Shown here piece after piece: positions 34,895 to 46,214 of a DNA stretch of 64,000 nt. How positions within the stretch are numbered: position 1 is the stretch's first letter; every line of letters begins with the position of its first letter. Both the position numbers and the translations under genes were made by a program. The stretch is from contig JAPFBL010000048.1 of assembly GCA_026182355.1 (NCBI GenBank), positions 620,001 to 684,000 on the forward strand. The letters run 5' to 3'. The DNA is from Hermatobates lingyangjiaoensis. Its lineage: Eukaryota; Arthropoda; Insecta; Hemiptera; Hermatobatidae. The notes below the pieces were generated by a model. It saw only the letters and a list, made by a program, of their open reading frames with translations. It ran no database searches and had not been told where the DNA came from.

Positions 34895-36870
34895 TTTACT
34901 TTACTGTAAGTAATGTATAGTTATCGTGAAACAATTCCTACTCAAAATTTTGACGGAATTATATGTTTTGAGGTCCCAGAAGTCGTTTTATTAAGTTTTT
35001 TCGATTATGTTTGTATGTATGTGGGTGGGTTTTTGGGTAAGTATGTATTCAAAGTTTGTGGACACGCTACGGTTCAGTATCATTCATGGATCAAAATTGG
35101 TATTTCACAGAAAAATGGCCTCATAGTGCAAATGGGGCCTATTGTTTAGAAGCAATATGCATGATGCGAAATTTACTATTTTTGCCAAAAATTTCTTTTT
35201 TGACATTTCTTTTCCCCTAAACTACTAATTCTAGAGTCTTGACACTTGAGAATAATCTTTGAAGCTACAAAGTTAATATGATAAAAAATATCTTCATATA
35301 TTTAAAACACCAGCATATAATTTTTTTCAACTAAATGTAACAAATTCGACTTATAATTCAATCTGAAAGCTTGTCAGAGCGATACAACCCATACCGTTTA
35401 ACGTATCAAAATGAAACTATACTTTAAAATAGAACATTCCAAGGAGGATGAGTTGAGATAATTTTTTTTAAAATTACTTCACCAGAGGGCTATTACACTA
35501 TATTTTCTGTTTTCAGAAAATGTTTTTTGACGCCAAACAGTTCATTAAAAGACCATGAAAATTTGCCAAAAAATGGAAAAAAATTTAGCAATTTATGAAA
35601 TTTCAATCATGGCAAACACCAATAAAACTATAAAAACTGATTGTTTATCCTAGACTAACAGATCACCTGATATACTTGTTGAATTTATTGAGATTTATTT
35701 ACATTGTCTTTGAAATTTTTTGAGTGAATTCACATAAATAAGTGGATATTTATATTGGAAAACTTTAAATAATTGATTGAATTTTATGAGATATGAGAGG
35801 AATAATATTTTCGCATGTAAAAATTTACCGCCAATAAGCAAATGTATGTTCCTTTCCAAGATATGATGGATTTGTCTCTCAAAATGCTCTAATTAATCCA
35901 TATATTGCACTCTTGAACAATACTTAATATCAGTTCTAAATTATTTTGTGTTTATGAATCATAGTATCTTTGGGTAATTTTAAGTGTGTTGTAATTTTTG
36001 TTACTATTGTAATTTTTGATTACAAAGTAACTAAAGTAATTTTTGTTACTATTGTTGCCTAATAGTTCATATCTATAAAATTTCTACTTTTCTAGCTTGA
36101 AAAGTTTTAAGTTATACTGAATAGCCGGCTTTGACTTTGATTCGAGTATATAAAACTGGCTAATTACTAATATATTTTTTGTCAATATACATTCACAGCA
36201 ACCTTATAACCGGGTCCAGCACGCAGAAAAAAGATAACACGCGCTGGATGTAAATTAGTATATATGATTTTTGACAAAGAGAAAAAAACTTGGTTTTTAT
36301 TAAATGCTAGGAAGCTATAAAACTCCCAGTATAATAATTCTATAAAATACCAAAAGTGTAAACATTCTCTGATGAAAAATAAATGTAATTATCCTTCATG
36401 TTAAAACAACATTTTTTTCTTAGATTTTTCTGACATTTTTCAAATAAAATAGGAATATTTTCAACTTTTGAATGGGAAAATTTGTCATAAATATCCAATG
36501 CAGAAGGAGGTCAGGTAAACTATGTAAGAGATCCACTGGTTATTGGAACAAAAACCATGATCTTCTGTAAGAGATTATTTCATAACACGAAATCTACACT
36601 TTCATTTTTCAAAAATGTTATTACTGCTGTAGTTATACTAATGATATTATATGCATCAGTGGTGTGATATACAAAAATAAGCGTATATATTAATAAGTGA
36701 TCACTATCTGTACTATGCCCGGGAATGAAAGACTAATAAACATCTCCCATTTAGACATTTATATTACACCTAAATGAAACAGTATTTATTATATACCCAT
36801 GAAGAATGATATTATGTTTACTTATGGTAAAGTTGAGTGTAGGCCACTCCAGATTTTTTATTTAGTTTTT
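34895..36870 (-). mobile_element. Family A repeat, near full length
   Basis: On the minus strand it begins with CTGGAGTGGCCTACACTCAA (36870 side) and ends near the ACTTACAGTAAAGTAAA palindrome at about 34900. At roughly 1.97 kb it is the most complete copy. There is no convincing coding frame; the 78-codon plus-strand frame at 34913-35149 is on the opposite strand. Class unknown; the end palindromes resemble one another and may be terminal hairpins. Confidence 0.65.
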
Positions 36871-37291
36871 TAATTTTTTCATTTATAATTTTACTTGATT
36901 TTAAAAGCGGCTCTGTCTGTTTGTCTGTCTGTCTGTAGATTGGAGTCGTCATTACTCGTTTGTTAGTTTCCGTCTTTTTACAATAAAGTGACCTTATCTC
37001 GTGTTAGTCTGTGCCTGTCTAATAGTCTTCTGTCCAGCGTAAGTCAAGTCTTTATCGTCGCATATTTAGGAGTTATATTAAGAGATAAACAAGTCTTATT
37101 AAACCAAATATTAGAGTTAAAGGTTAGTACTTTCTTCCGTAGTCATTCAAACTGAGTCATAACCTTAGCTAGACTGGCTGTGTTAAATTCATGCATTTTT
37201 TACCATTGAGTAATATTAATACACTTTAATATTATTAATATTACAACTATAATACACCGTCTTACCTCATATACTGCTGCTGTACCTCTCT

Positions 37292-37320
37292 GACCGGTTT
37301 CGAGTGTCACCCATCTTCAA
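37292..37320 (-). ncRNA. Hammerhead-like motif, F6 (decayed)
   Basis: Minus strand: TTGAAGA, T, a weak stem (GGG/CTC), GAA, self-complementary ACCGGT, C. C3 is changed and stem II is poor; compare the better copy at 60222-60256. Confidence 0.5.
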
Positions 37321-37516
37321 AAAGAACTGATCTAAGAAGTCGTACTTCCTGTTACATAACCTACCTAACTTTCCACTGTTGTCTATAATTCTTTAATTAA
37401 TTATTTTAATTATTTTATTTTAGTTAAAATTATTTATTTGAATTCTTTTTCATGTATTTTTGTCATTGTCAAGTCTATCAAGTCGTCGTTTTATTTTCCT
37501 CAATTGTTTATATAAT

Positions 37517-38422
37517 CGAGGTGTGTAAATAAAGTAGTGAGACTGATTTTTTTTTAAATTTTCTATTTAAATATAATTACAATGTGATATTGTCACCTTC
37601 AAAATAGTTCCCTTCGAAAGCCACACAGCGCTGGAGACGGTCCTTCCAATCATTGTAGCATTGCTGGAACTCGGATTCTGGAATGGCCTTCAGCTGGTCG
37701 GTTACAGCAGTTTGTATGTTTTGTAGTGTCCCGAAATGAGTTCCCTTGAGGTGATTTTTCAATCTCGGGAAGAGGAAAAAGTGATAAAGACTCAAGTCTG
37801 GTGATTAAGGAGGCTGAGGAGCAACAGGAATGTTTTTACTGGCCAAAAACTTGTTTTCTTTTCGGAATTTTCGGAACCATTTTCGCACAAATTTTTCTCA
37901 TCTCCAATTCATTGGTCAAAATGTGATGAACGGAGGTGTGATTCAAATTCAACTGTTCCCCGATCATTCTGACTGTCAAGCGTCGATCTGAACGCACAAG
38001 GTTCCGTACTCTGTTGACATTTTCATCGGTGTTTGCACTTGAAGGCCTTCCGCTTCGTGGTTCATCTTCAATCGACTCTCTTCCTTCTGAAAATTCCTTA
38101 AACCACCGAAAAACCTGTGCCCTTGATAAAACACGTTCTCCATAGGCCTCCTGAAGTTTTCCAAAAGTTTCTATGTCCAAGTCTGAAGCAAAATTTGATT
38201 GCACACCGCTGCTCAACTTTGAGGTCACTCATTTTTAAAACGCTCAAGAAAAAACCATTTCACGAAAACCAACACTACGGACAAACAAATGACTGTGGCG
38301 AGTTCAGATTCATACTGGAGGCGCATCACACGTGGACCTGACGCTACTCAAGGCCACGCGTCTCCAGCGTTGCCAGATCGAAAGCGACGTTGCCAGTCTC
38401 ACTACTTTATTTATACACCTCG
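37517..38422 (-). mobile_element. mariner element, internally deleted, copy 3
   Basis: 906 bp, with the same terminal repeats (CGAGGTGTGTAAATAAAGTA) as copies 1 and 2. The right flank is TA (38423-38424); the left flank reads AT, so one copy of the duplication has changed. Inserted in a PLE. Confidence 0.92.
37577..38232 (-). pseudogene. mariner transposase remnant (copy 3)
   Basis: Start codon at 38232-38230. An 8-nt deletion near the codons for HNATE shifts frame relative to copy 2, after which ETFGKLQEAYGERV is readable. It shares with copy 1 the same large deletion joining KMVPK to the C-terminal block, and the Asp-to-His change in SLYHFFLF. It also has the Tyr-to-stop change seen in copy 2. 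No catalytic residues remain. Confidence 0.9.
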
Positions 38423-38523
38423 TATATCGATTTGATGCTTTATTTTGTTGGTTTATTAAATTATCCATAATGCTTAATAATGTTTATTAAATTATATACG
38501 CTTAAATATTTCTATTTCTTTTG

Positions 38524-38748
38524 TTAAGTCTTTGTCCTTTCTGTCCTGTCTTTATTAAGTCCATTGAGTTTTCCAAAACCGTCAGGTTCATATCCATATT
38601 CTGTTAGGTGGTTTGCGTGAATAGATTTATTCATATTATTCAAATAATCTTTAATATGTTCTTTATACCTTAGTTTTAAGGTTTTTCCCGTTTGTTGAAT
38701 ATATATTTTTTTACATTTTAATTCATACACTCCGCTTTTTTAATATTT
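38524..38748 (-). pseudogene. PLE GIY-YIG endonuclease
   Basis: Minus strand reads GVYELKCKKIYIQQTGK, matching the GIY (GVY) and YIG (YIQ) elements of a PLE endonuclease, then LRYKEHIKDYLNNMNKSIHA and a His-rich ANHLTEYGYEPD block. It then ends in a degenerate tail. Gly of YIG is Gln here, and frames are broken upstream. Confidence 0.8.
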
Positions 38749-38969
38749 TTTAATTTTTTAATATTTTTTTAATATTTTCCGTTGAGTTATCTAGTTTTCG
38801 GTTCTTTAAATTATTTGTTTTAAATACTATCTTTATATTGTATTTGTTTTTAGTAAATTAACGATTGTATAACTTAATTCACCTATATACCTTGTACATG
38901 CACATTTATCATTATTAGTTCATTCATAATTATAATTTATATTGTGTTCTAGTTTTTAGAATTTTTCTA

Positions 38970-39440
38970 TTACGTTTGCATTATACCCGTTATTGTTTTC
39001 ATTATGTTTAATACGTAATTAAAGTTAGTTTGATTCATCGAAATTTTTATTAATCTATCTATCATGTAACGGAAAGCTGCTAATTTTTGTTGCCTAGGAT
39101 GAGTTGAAGATTTATGTATGCTTACATCAGTCGCGGTCTGTTTCCTGTATATTTTAAACGAGTTTATTACCGCTTTTTTTTCAATAGTTAGATCCATAAA
39201 ATTTATGTTGTTCTTTATTTTTATATCGTCTGTAAATGTTATGTTATTATTTATCGAGTTTTGTAAGTTTTTAATATTTATTATATTTTCTTCATTTTCA
39301 TAATTTACGATTGGTCATCCACACATCTGCTATAATAGATCACGTTTAATTATCTTTTATATCATTGGCATAGATTCTTTCCAGTTCCTGTAAAAATATT
39401 TCAGATAATATGGCAGAAAATATGGTTTAAATAATGTCTT
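38970..39440 (-). pseudogene. PLE reverse transcriptase remnant
   Basis: The block 39197-38970 reads MDLTIEKKAVINSF, IYRKQTATDVSIHKSSTHPR, QQKLAAFRYMIDRL: the PLE motif of the palm/thumb region (IYRKPTxTD, then SxHPxxHK). Farther upstream SEIFLQELERIYA is recognisable with stops between (39330-39430). The YxDD-like box is degraded. Confidence 0.8.
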
Positions 39441-39782
39441 CCACCAAAATTATAATCCGATTAATGAAACACAATATTGTCAACTAAATTTTAAAATTAT
39501 GTTTATCAACAAAATTTTATCTTGGATTGGGTAATTGCTTATACTCCATCTGAGTAATTCATACAAGGAGTTTTTTTTTCTAAACTAAATGCTATGTTAA
39601 ATTCTAGCTAATCAAGTCTAAGCTGTTTAGACATGTTGACGAGTTTTATTCTACCAAAAAATAATGTTAAAATATCAGTTTTTAGACATATGTTTTAGAA
39701 GCAGTTAGATGTTGACTTTCTTTGTAGTCTTATAGATGAAATTATTTCTATTTCTATAATTAACTCATTAATCCTTCCCTAA

Positions 39783-39800
39783 CCCCCCCCCCCCCCCCCC
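39783..39800. repeat. Poly-C tract (18 nt)
   Basis: Eighteen consecutive C in otherwise AT-rich DNA; the length may be an assembly estimate. Confidence 0.9.
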
Positions 39801-39943
39801 ATCCAACCGATGCTCCATTAACAATTCCTCCAATATAGTTAAAGAAAAAGTTAATGTTAACCAACATTTTTGTCAAATTATAAACCATTAGACTCACTTC
39901 GTTAGCCTTCCCATAATCTTGAATTCAATAAATCTGATCTTAA

Positions 39944-40016
39944 GGGCCAGGCTAGCTCAGTGGTTACGTGCTCGCCTCTGAACTGATAGGACCGGAGTTC
40001 GATCCTCACCTGGCCC
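39944..40016 (+). promoter_or_regulatory. Type 2 RNA polymerase III promoter (A and B boxes)
   Basis: A box TAGCTCAGTGG at about 39953 and B box-like GAGTTCGATCC at about 39995, with typical tRNA spacing. Confidence 0.75.
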
Positions 40017-40265
40017 TCGATTTATTCACGCGGAAGGTGAATAAATCTGAGCGCGTCATCCTTCGGAGAAGAACGTTAAACCGTCGGTCCCGAGCCTGTT
40101 CGATTCAGGTACTCGTTAAAGATCCCTACTCTAAATACATTTGAGTTAGGCAAAATTTAGGACTCCCACTGTAGAATCAATCTTCATTGTGTGGTTTCAC
40201 AAAAGACCAATGTTCGGCCTATGTGTGTTCCCTTGTGGAACTGCCACTGCAACCTAACCTAACCT
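39944..40265 (+). mobile_element. tRNA-derived SINE with 17-bp target duplication
   Basis: The 73-nt head (39944-40016) has a perfect 7-bp acceptor-like stem (GGGCCAG/CTGGCCC), an A box TAGCTCAGTGG and a B box GAGTTCGATCC. Thus it carries an internal RNA polymerase III promoter. The body contains GAACGTTAAACCGTCGGTCC. The tail is AACCTAACCTAACCT. The duplication AATAAATCTGATCTTAA is identical at 39927-39943 and 40266-40282. The anticodon and T arms are imperfect, so the head is not a functional tRNA gene. Confidence 0.93.
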
Positions 40266-40282
40266 AATAAATCTGATCTTAA

Positions 40283-40700
40283 TCTATATAAATAAAATAA
40301 TGATTTTGTCTGTACATTGCTTAGAACTGACTCATTTAAAGTTTTCTTTACGGTTCATATATTGGAGAAACCGAGTCCACCCTTGGAAAAATTTCTGTCG
40401 GTTTTGTCAGTTTGTCCGCAAAATTTTGTCACAAGTAAAATTTACAGTAGATTTGCGTATGTCTAACTTAAAATATAGGCTCTGAATTGATTTGGAAATT
40501 CAAAGTAGAAGTGAAGTTATAGACGTTTAAAACAAAAACGTTTGTCACAAATAAACTTAGCCACCATGAGACATTGACACTAGATTTGTGTAGCCTAACT
40601 TAAACTATAAGCTATAAATAGATTGATAATTCAGTACAGAAGCGAAGTTATGGGGCTTTAAGCTGTATTTTCCTAACTTCACAGATAAGTTTGTTTTGAA
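40283..40700 (+). mobile_element. Helitron-like 5' end (second family)
   Basis: Starts TCTATATAAATAAAATAATG right after the SINE duplication and shares CATTGCTTAGAACTGACTCA and TTTACGGTTCATA with the elements at 41400 and 55010. The 3' limit is not visible; it may continue to the tandem units at 41040-41399. Confidence 0.5.
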
Positions 40701-41039
40701 AATACACAAGTGTGGCAAGTAGGTATTGTTAGTTGATTTTAATTTCATTGGAGCATATGAATATATTGCAAATTTGACATCATTGAAAAGGTGTTTTCTA
40801 GAGTTGAAGATTTACTTTCTATTAAGAATAAATAGTTTTGTAAACGAGTAATTCTCATCCCTTAATATGAACAGACAGGTAAAATCTACAAACAAGTTCT
40901 TAGGCTATATCATACCGAGGAAAGAACTTAGAAAGCAGTAAAGAGAGTGATTAGTGATGAGGAAGCAGTCATCCAACTGAACGGGTACTTTTTTATGTAT
41001 TATAAATAACTGTAAACATATTTTTAATTTAATATTTGC

Positions 41040-41399
41040 TTAATAAAAACACTGGTAATAAAGTAAGGTATGGAACCAGAGTAGCCCAGAGGTTTGCGTG
41101 CTCGCCGATGACAGTAGTGCAAATCTATTATAAATAAATGTAACAAACAAATATTTTTTAGAATTTAAAATGTGGATAATATAAAAAATGGTAATAAAGT
41201 AATGGCATTGAGCCAGCGTAGCCAGTGGCTTGCTTGCTCGCCGATGGCAATAGTGGAAATGTTTATAAATAAATGTAAAAAAAAAACATTTTTTTTTAAT
41301 TTAATATTTGTGTAATGTAAACAGTGGTAATAAAGTACGGTATAGAATCAGAGTAGCCCAGTGGCTTGGGTGCTCACTGTTGACAGTAGCACAAGTATA
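41040..41399 (+). repeat. Three tandem ~135-bp units with tRNA A-box-like core
   Basis: Units near 41070, 41208 and 41343 contain GAGTAGCCCAGAGGTTTGCG-like sequence followed by TGCTCGCCGATGACAGTAGT. They are the same units found three times inside the Helitrons at 26509 and 43757. TAGCCCAGTGG fits an A box; no B box is evident. Confidence 0.75.
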
Positions 41400-41720
41400 T
41401 CTATATAAATAAAAGAAAGGTTTTGTCTGTGCATTGCTTAGAACTGACTCATTTGAAGTTTTCTTTACGTTTCATACTTTAGAGAAGCCGTATGTTCCAA
41501 CTGTTTGTTCTTCCATGAACCTGAAGGACAGACAGCTAATGTGGTGTATTCAGAGGCATTTGTTTAACACTGTACAAGTAATAATATTTTCTACTATTCT
41601 ATAATTTCTAATTATAGTATAGTATAATACTATAATTGGTATGGTATTCCATGGTTTTTTAGAATACCGAGTATAATAGAATTTTTGATTCCGTCAAAGA
41701 TGGGTACGTACGATTGCTAG
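41400..41720 (+). mobile_element. Short Helitron (321 bp) between A and T
   Basis: Begins TC (41400) after A and ends CTAG (41717-41720) before T, the canonical Helitron A/T insertion site. It lies in the third tandem unit above. Near the 3' end GGGTACGTACGATTG is partly palindromic. Confidence 0.75.
41520..41565 (+). pseudogene. Helitron helicase C-terminal relic
   Basis: One frame reads EGQTANVVYSEAFV then stop, similar to the NVVY(x)EVL end of Helitron Pif1-like helicases and to GQTANVVYTEVLI in the 54.7-kb copy. Only the last codons survive. Confidence 0.45.
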
Positions 41721-41724
41721 TATT

Positions 41725-43010
41725 TTATGTAGAAACCCTGCTGCAATACTGGAGCATTGTGATATCTATAAAATTCCTTATAGATGTAGTCATAAAATAT
41801 TCATTGATCAGGCTGATAGGTAATTAGAATTGTATTTTTTACAAGTTTAATATTCAGTATTGAAAAAAAAGTTTCCAATACTTTATTTTTGCTTAGGAAT
41901 AAATTAAACATTTTTCTTAAAGTAAAAATGATCGTTTATGATAGTTACAAATTTATAATTTCTGGAATTCAAGCTATTTTGATCTGAATACAATCATATA
42001 AAATATTTTTAGCTAGGATAATTTAGCTAAAAAAACTTCTATTTTTTATGAACACTAATTTTATAAACATCACTACATTCCAGTTTTCTATAAAAATTTC
42101 TAATTGACATATTACAAATGTTATCAACATTAGAAAAAGCTATATAAAGACAAGTGGATCTAATTGTTTGACCAATGATAATAGAAACTTAGTTTTCGAT
42201 GTATCAGTGTGTTGATGGACTACTGACAGACACTTTGTTAATTCGAGTTTAGTTTTTAAATAAACTAAACAAATAAAGAGTGGCAAACAAAGTTTTGGTA
42301 AAATAGAAATACATTTTTGACAACATTGAAAGTACAAAATATACCAGTGGTTATTTGTTTCCATACAGCTGCCTGTAAATTGATTTAAAAATGGAATATA
42401 TACACTTTTTCTCTGTATTCACTTTTTGCTGTCTAGTTTTTTTACACCATTACATTGAAATTGTTAGGGAATATCGCCAGAGGGCAGGGATTTCTAGTTG
42501 TTAGTCCAATTGCTCCTATTTCAAACACTTTCTAATAACATGAACTACTTATGAATAACTAAATATTCCTGAAAATGTTATATGTTATTCAATAGACTGC
42601 GCATACAACTCACTAAAATGCCAGAGTTGCTGGATAAACACTTAAGCAATTTAATTTTTAAACGGTTCCTTCTTTGTTCCAATTTTGTAACGATCACCAT
42701 AGGTTTTCCACATCTTTGCAATTGCATTGTAAAAGTTGGCTTCACCATCTTCATTCTGAATTTACATAATCACACTGACTTTAAATGAAGGACGGGTAGT
42801 ACAATTGACGGCACTATTGGCTAGTAGGAAGATACTACAGATTTCTTTAGCTCGTTTGGATACATTTAATTAGTTTTCATCGTATAATTAGACCATCAAC
42901 TTCAGTAGAACCACAATAATGTTTTTCTTTTATCTTTACTAGTTAATCTTCTTCATCTACTTTTGTAGGGTTCTAAGATGTCTATTCTCTATTTTTTTAT
43001 TTTTGAAAAC
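41725..43010. other. AT-rich DNA, no gene
   Basis: No domain, repeat or RNA gene recognised. Confidence 0.4.
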
Positions 43011-43027
43011 TCTCTAAATGTCTTCCT

Positions 43028-43262
43028 AGTGGTGTGAGGCAAGGGCAATGATTGAACGAATGGGGACAAGAAGGTGAATCCTATTCAGGAGGACTGAGGC
43101 ACCGGCACGAAGTAATGTGCAAACGATTTCCGTGTCGGGTATTGCCAGAAAATAGGATGCGGTTTTTTAGTGGGTCGGGACCCCCAAACCCACATACCCT
43201 GAGCAAGACGTCTTGCCAAGGGATCTGATGAACAGATTTTTCCACATCCTACGAAAAAAAAA
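43028..43262 (+). mobile_element. Poly-A-tailed retrocopy of a structured RNA (SINE-like)
   Basis: The 235-bp insert is flanked by AAATGTCTTCCT at 43016-43027 and 43263-43274 and ends in an A run, so it was retroposed by a LINE. The interior is GC-richer than its surroundings and highly self-complementary: CAAGACGTCTTG, GTGGGT/ACCCAC, AGGATG/CATCCT, CACG/CGTG and GGCAAT/ATTGCC. GAGGACTGAGGC vaguely recalls the Alu domain of SRP RNA, but the SRP core is absent. I cannot name the parent RNA. Confidence 0.7.
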
Positions 43263-43756
43263 AAATGTCTTCCTGATTTGAAGAAGAGCAAAACGCACTC
43301 TTAGTTGAACAGCAAACATGACTTTGTGCGGAAACCGCTTGATGCCTCAATGAAGAACTTGGTTTTTCAAAACAAATCAAATAAATAATGCCGCACCAAT
43401 TCACACCACATGCCAATTTCCTTTGTTTTTTCCGCCAGATCATTGACTTCCTTCTTGCGCAAAAGAAACCAATCAACATTTATTATCTTTGTATATTCTT
43501 CACAAGTTGTTTTTCAATTCTGTATGAAAAATTCAAACTTGAGCAGAATCAATGCCTAATATCTCTAAGAGTAAACAATGATAGAAAAAATCATAAGCGT
43601 TTAAAGTTCTTCATTTATTCATTTTTCAAGTATGTTACGTATGGCATGAAATCAAGATGGTTCATAATTTGCATCCATCTCTTATTCACATCCCAACATT
43701 TCAGTCAACGTTCCAAAGAGACATATGCAATACTGCTCTACAGACAGATGTATACC

Positions 43757-44707
43757 TCTATATATAAAGTTCGTGAGTTTGTTTGTTTGTTTGTTCACCC
43801 ATTTTCCGTGAAGATAGAGACGTAGAATTAAATATAGATTATTTATTACCTTAATAATGTTAAATAAAAGGAAATTATTACTATATTCCCAAAATTGGAG
43901 CCAGAGTAGCAAGTGTCTTGCGTGCTCACCGATGACAGTAGTGCAAACGTATTGTATATAAATGTAACAAAAAAAAATTTTTCAATTTAATATTTGCGTA
44001 ATATAAACACTGGTAATAAACTAAAGACATGCAGCCAGGGTAGCCCACTGGCTTGCTTGCTCGCCGACGACAGAGGCACAAATATATTAAAAAAAATGTG
44101 ATAAAACATTTTTTGAATTTAAAATTTGAATAATAAAAACAACGGTATAAAAGTAAAGGCATGGACCCAGGGAAGCCCACTGGCTTCTGTGTTCGCCGAT
44201 GACAGTAGTGCAAATGTATTATAAATAAATGTAACAAACATATAATAAACAACTACATTGAGGTTAAAAATGAATAATTTTAGAAAGAAACTTGAATACA
44301 ACTGTCAGATAAAACTAAATACAAATGTTCTAAGGTAGAGACACATTCCTTTCATTAATGCTATTTTATGTTAGATAAATAAATTGAATATTTCAATTTA
44401 TAAGTTTTGTTTGTTTTAAATATATTTCATTGTTTGTATAACTTGAATTGATGTTTTATTTATTTACATGATAAAATAAATGATTTTTTTACTTTTAAAT
44501 GTTTTTATTTTGCTAAATATACTTACTGTGTATATATGTCGAATCATGTTAAGAATACTATAGCTTGGGCTATATAAGAATTCGTCTCCGTGACTTAATA
44601 ACAAGAAACAGCAATTAAAATTATCACTGTCAATCATATTCAGTGAATTAATTTCAATACCTTTATATTATAATTCTGAGTGACACAAAGGGTCACGGGT
44701 ATTCTAG
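43757..44707 (+). mobile_element. Non-autonomous Helitron, copy 2
   Basis: Starts TCTATATATAAAGTTCGTGA and ends GGGTATTCTAG before T. A GTGAC/GTCAC hairpin with a 7-nt loop sits 11 nt before CTAG. It contains three ~130-bp tandem units (near 43901, 44030 and 44162). It is an inverted counterpart of 26509-27468 across its length. No Rep/helicase gene. Confidence 0.8.
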
Positions 44708-44709
44708 TA

Positions 44710-45250
44710 CTTTAATAAAATATACTCATTTTAAGTTTCATTACAAAATAAAATATTTCTCTTAATATGCGTATATAACTTGAGAACTATGGTTTACACA
44801 ACACAAAAAAGAGGTATATTATCACACCTGAGCTGCTGTCACTTATCAGCAAACTTTATATTCGGCAACCTATTTATAGTAAACCAGACCTTTTCCACGT
44901 AGAGACTTATCCTTCTGTATATTGAACACAGAAAGAGGTATACAAATAATTCACAGCTGTTTACTTTACTCCCTTCCGCTTTACAGCAAAGCTGTCGCAA
45001 ATAATATCGTAAAGATCAAAGTCTTTCTTGTATTGCTTTTATTTTTATTTATATATTATTTTTTGTTTAAAAATGATGTATGACATAAAAATAATATATA
45101 TATATATAATAAATATTAAGTAAAATAATATAGCTGTATAGTCGGTAGAGCTAATAGGCTAGTCCAGCCTGCATTCTTTTTACTATTCGGCTACCATCTG
45201 GCTGTATGTACCTACCCACTGCATTAGTGTCACATGCTAGACCAGTTGCA
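44710..45250. other. AT-rich DNA, no gene
   Basis: Nothing recognised. Confidence 0.4.
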
Positions 45251-45255
45251 GAGTA

Positions 45256-45842
45256 CAGTGGAACCTCTACATACGAGCTACTCTACTTACGAGAAACTCG
45301 AGATACGAGAGGTCTTTCGAGCAAAACTCTTGCTCTACATACGAGAGAAAATCCAAGTTACGAGAATTTCCAGATGGTTCCGCTAGGTGGCCAAGTTACG
45401 AGAATTTCCAGATGCTCCAAAAAGAAAGCGAAGAAAAGTAAAAACTGATACAATAATGTTAAAAAGCAAAAAACGCAGAAAAAAGTGCATAAATAAATTA
45501 GTGCCGTAAAAAAAATTTAGTTTTTCATAAAGTTAACTTTAATTTTAAGTGGAAGTGCTCATAATAAATGCTCATAATAAACTCGCATTTTATTTCGTTA
45601 ATATCATCTTATTTATCTTATTACTGTATTTTTATGTTCAGTCACTATTTGAATGTGTTTTTAGTAATCAGGAAGATGTGTTCATAGTTATTTAGGGTTA
45701 ACTTGAATGATTTTGGGAGGCCGGGAACAAATTAATTGGTTTTCAGTTATTTCTTATGGGAAAAATTCGCTCTAGATGCGAGAAATTCTAGATACGAGCA
45801 CGATCCGGGAACGAATTAATCTCGTATGTAGAGGTTCCACTG
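45256..45842. mobile_element. Tigger/pogo-type MITE
   Basis: Ends CAGTGGAACCTCTACATACG and its complement, with TA duplications at 45254-45255 and 45843-45844. Such ends are typical of the Tc/mariner-Tigger group. The 587-bp interior carries extra subterminal copies of TACGAGA but no transposase. Confidence 0.9.
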
Positions 45843-45889
45843 TATATTGGTCACTCATTATCAATATTTCCAAGCAGCTGTTTAGTACA

Positions 45890-45914
45890 AACACACACAC
45901 ACACACACACACAC
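45890..45914. repeat. (CA)n microsatellite
   Basis: CA run of about 12 units. Confidence 0.9.
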
Positions 45915-46117
45915 AGACTAATAATTTTGACAAATGAAAAGGGTTTAAGGATTATAATGTACATTTGTTAAAAACTGGAAAATATTTTTTTACAATATTT
46001 AAAAAAAATATTTAAAATAATTGCATTTTAAAGACTCATTAATATCAAAATTCCATTAAAAATTTAAAAAAATTATTTTTCTTGTACATTGTGCATAAAT
46101 TAATTATACTAAAATTA

Positions 46118-46138
46118 CTATATATATATATAAATATA

Positions 46139-46185
<47 letters not shown>

Positions 46186-46212
46186 TATATATATATATGT
46201 ATATATATATAC
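46118..46212. repeat. Compound (TA)n tract
   Basis: TA runs with short interruptions; no PLE motif adjoins it. Confidence 0.9.
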
Positions 46213-46214
46213 AT

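Larger units (their letters stand above)
37241..39440 (-). mobile_element. Penelope-like element split by a mariner
   Basis: Read on the minus strand: decayed RT (39440-38970), GIY-YIG endonuclease (38748-38524), then mariner copy 3 (38422-37517), then the 3' region with a hammerhead-like motif (37320-37292). After subtracting the mariner, the QTGK motif lies about 464 bp from the hammerhead motif, close to the ~455 bp in the copy at 59.8-60.3 kb. Confidence 0.75.

Noticed and set aside
39944..40016. Functional tRNA gene
   Set aside because: The acceptor stem is perfect, but the T and anticodon arms do not pair well, and the sequence is the head of a SINE with tail and target duplication.
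43020..43262. SRP (7SL) RNA pseudogene
   Set aside because: A short Alu-domain-like string is present, but the conserved SRP54-binding core is missing.
43085..43291. Minus-strand protein reading through the 43.0-kb insert
   Set aside because: The A tail and target duplications show a plus-strand retrotranscript with strong RNA hairpins; the frame is incidental.
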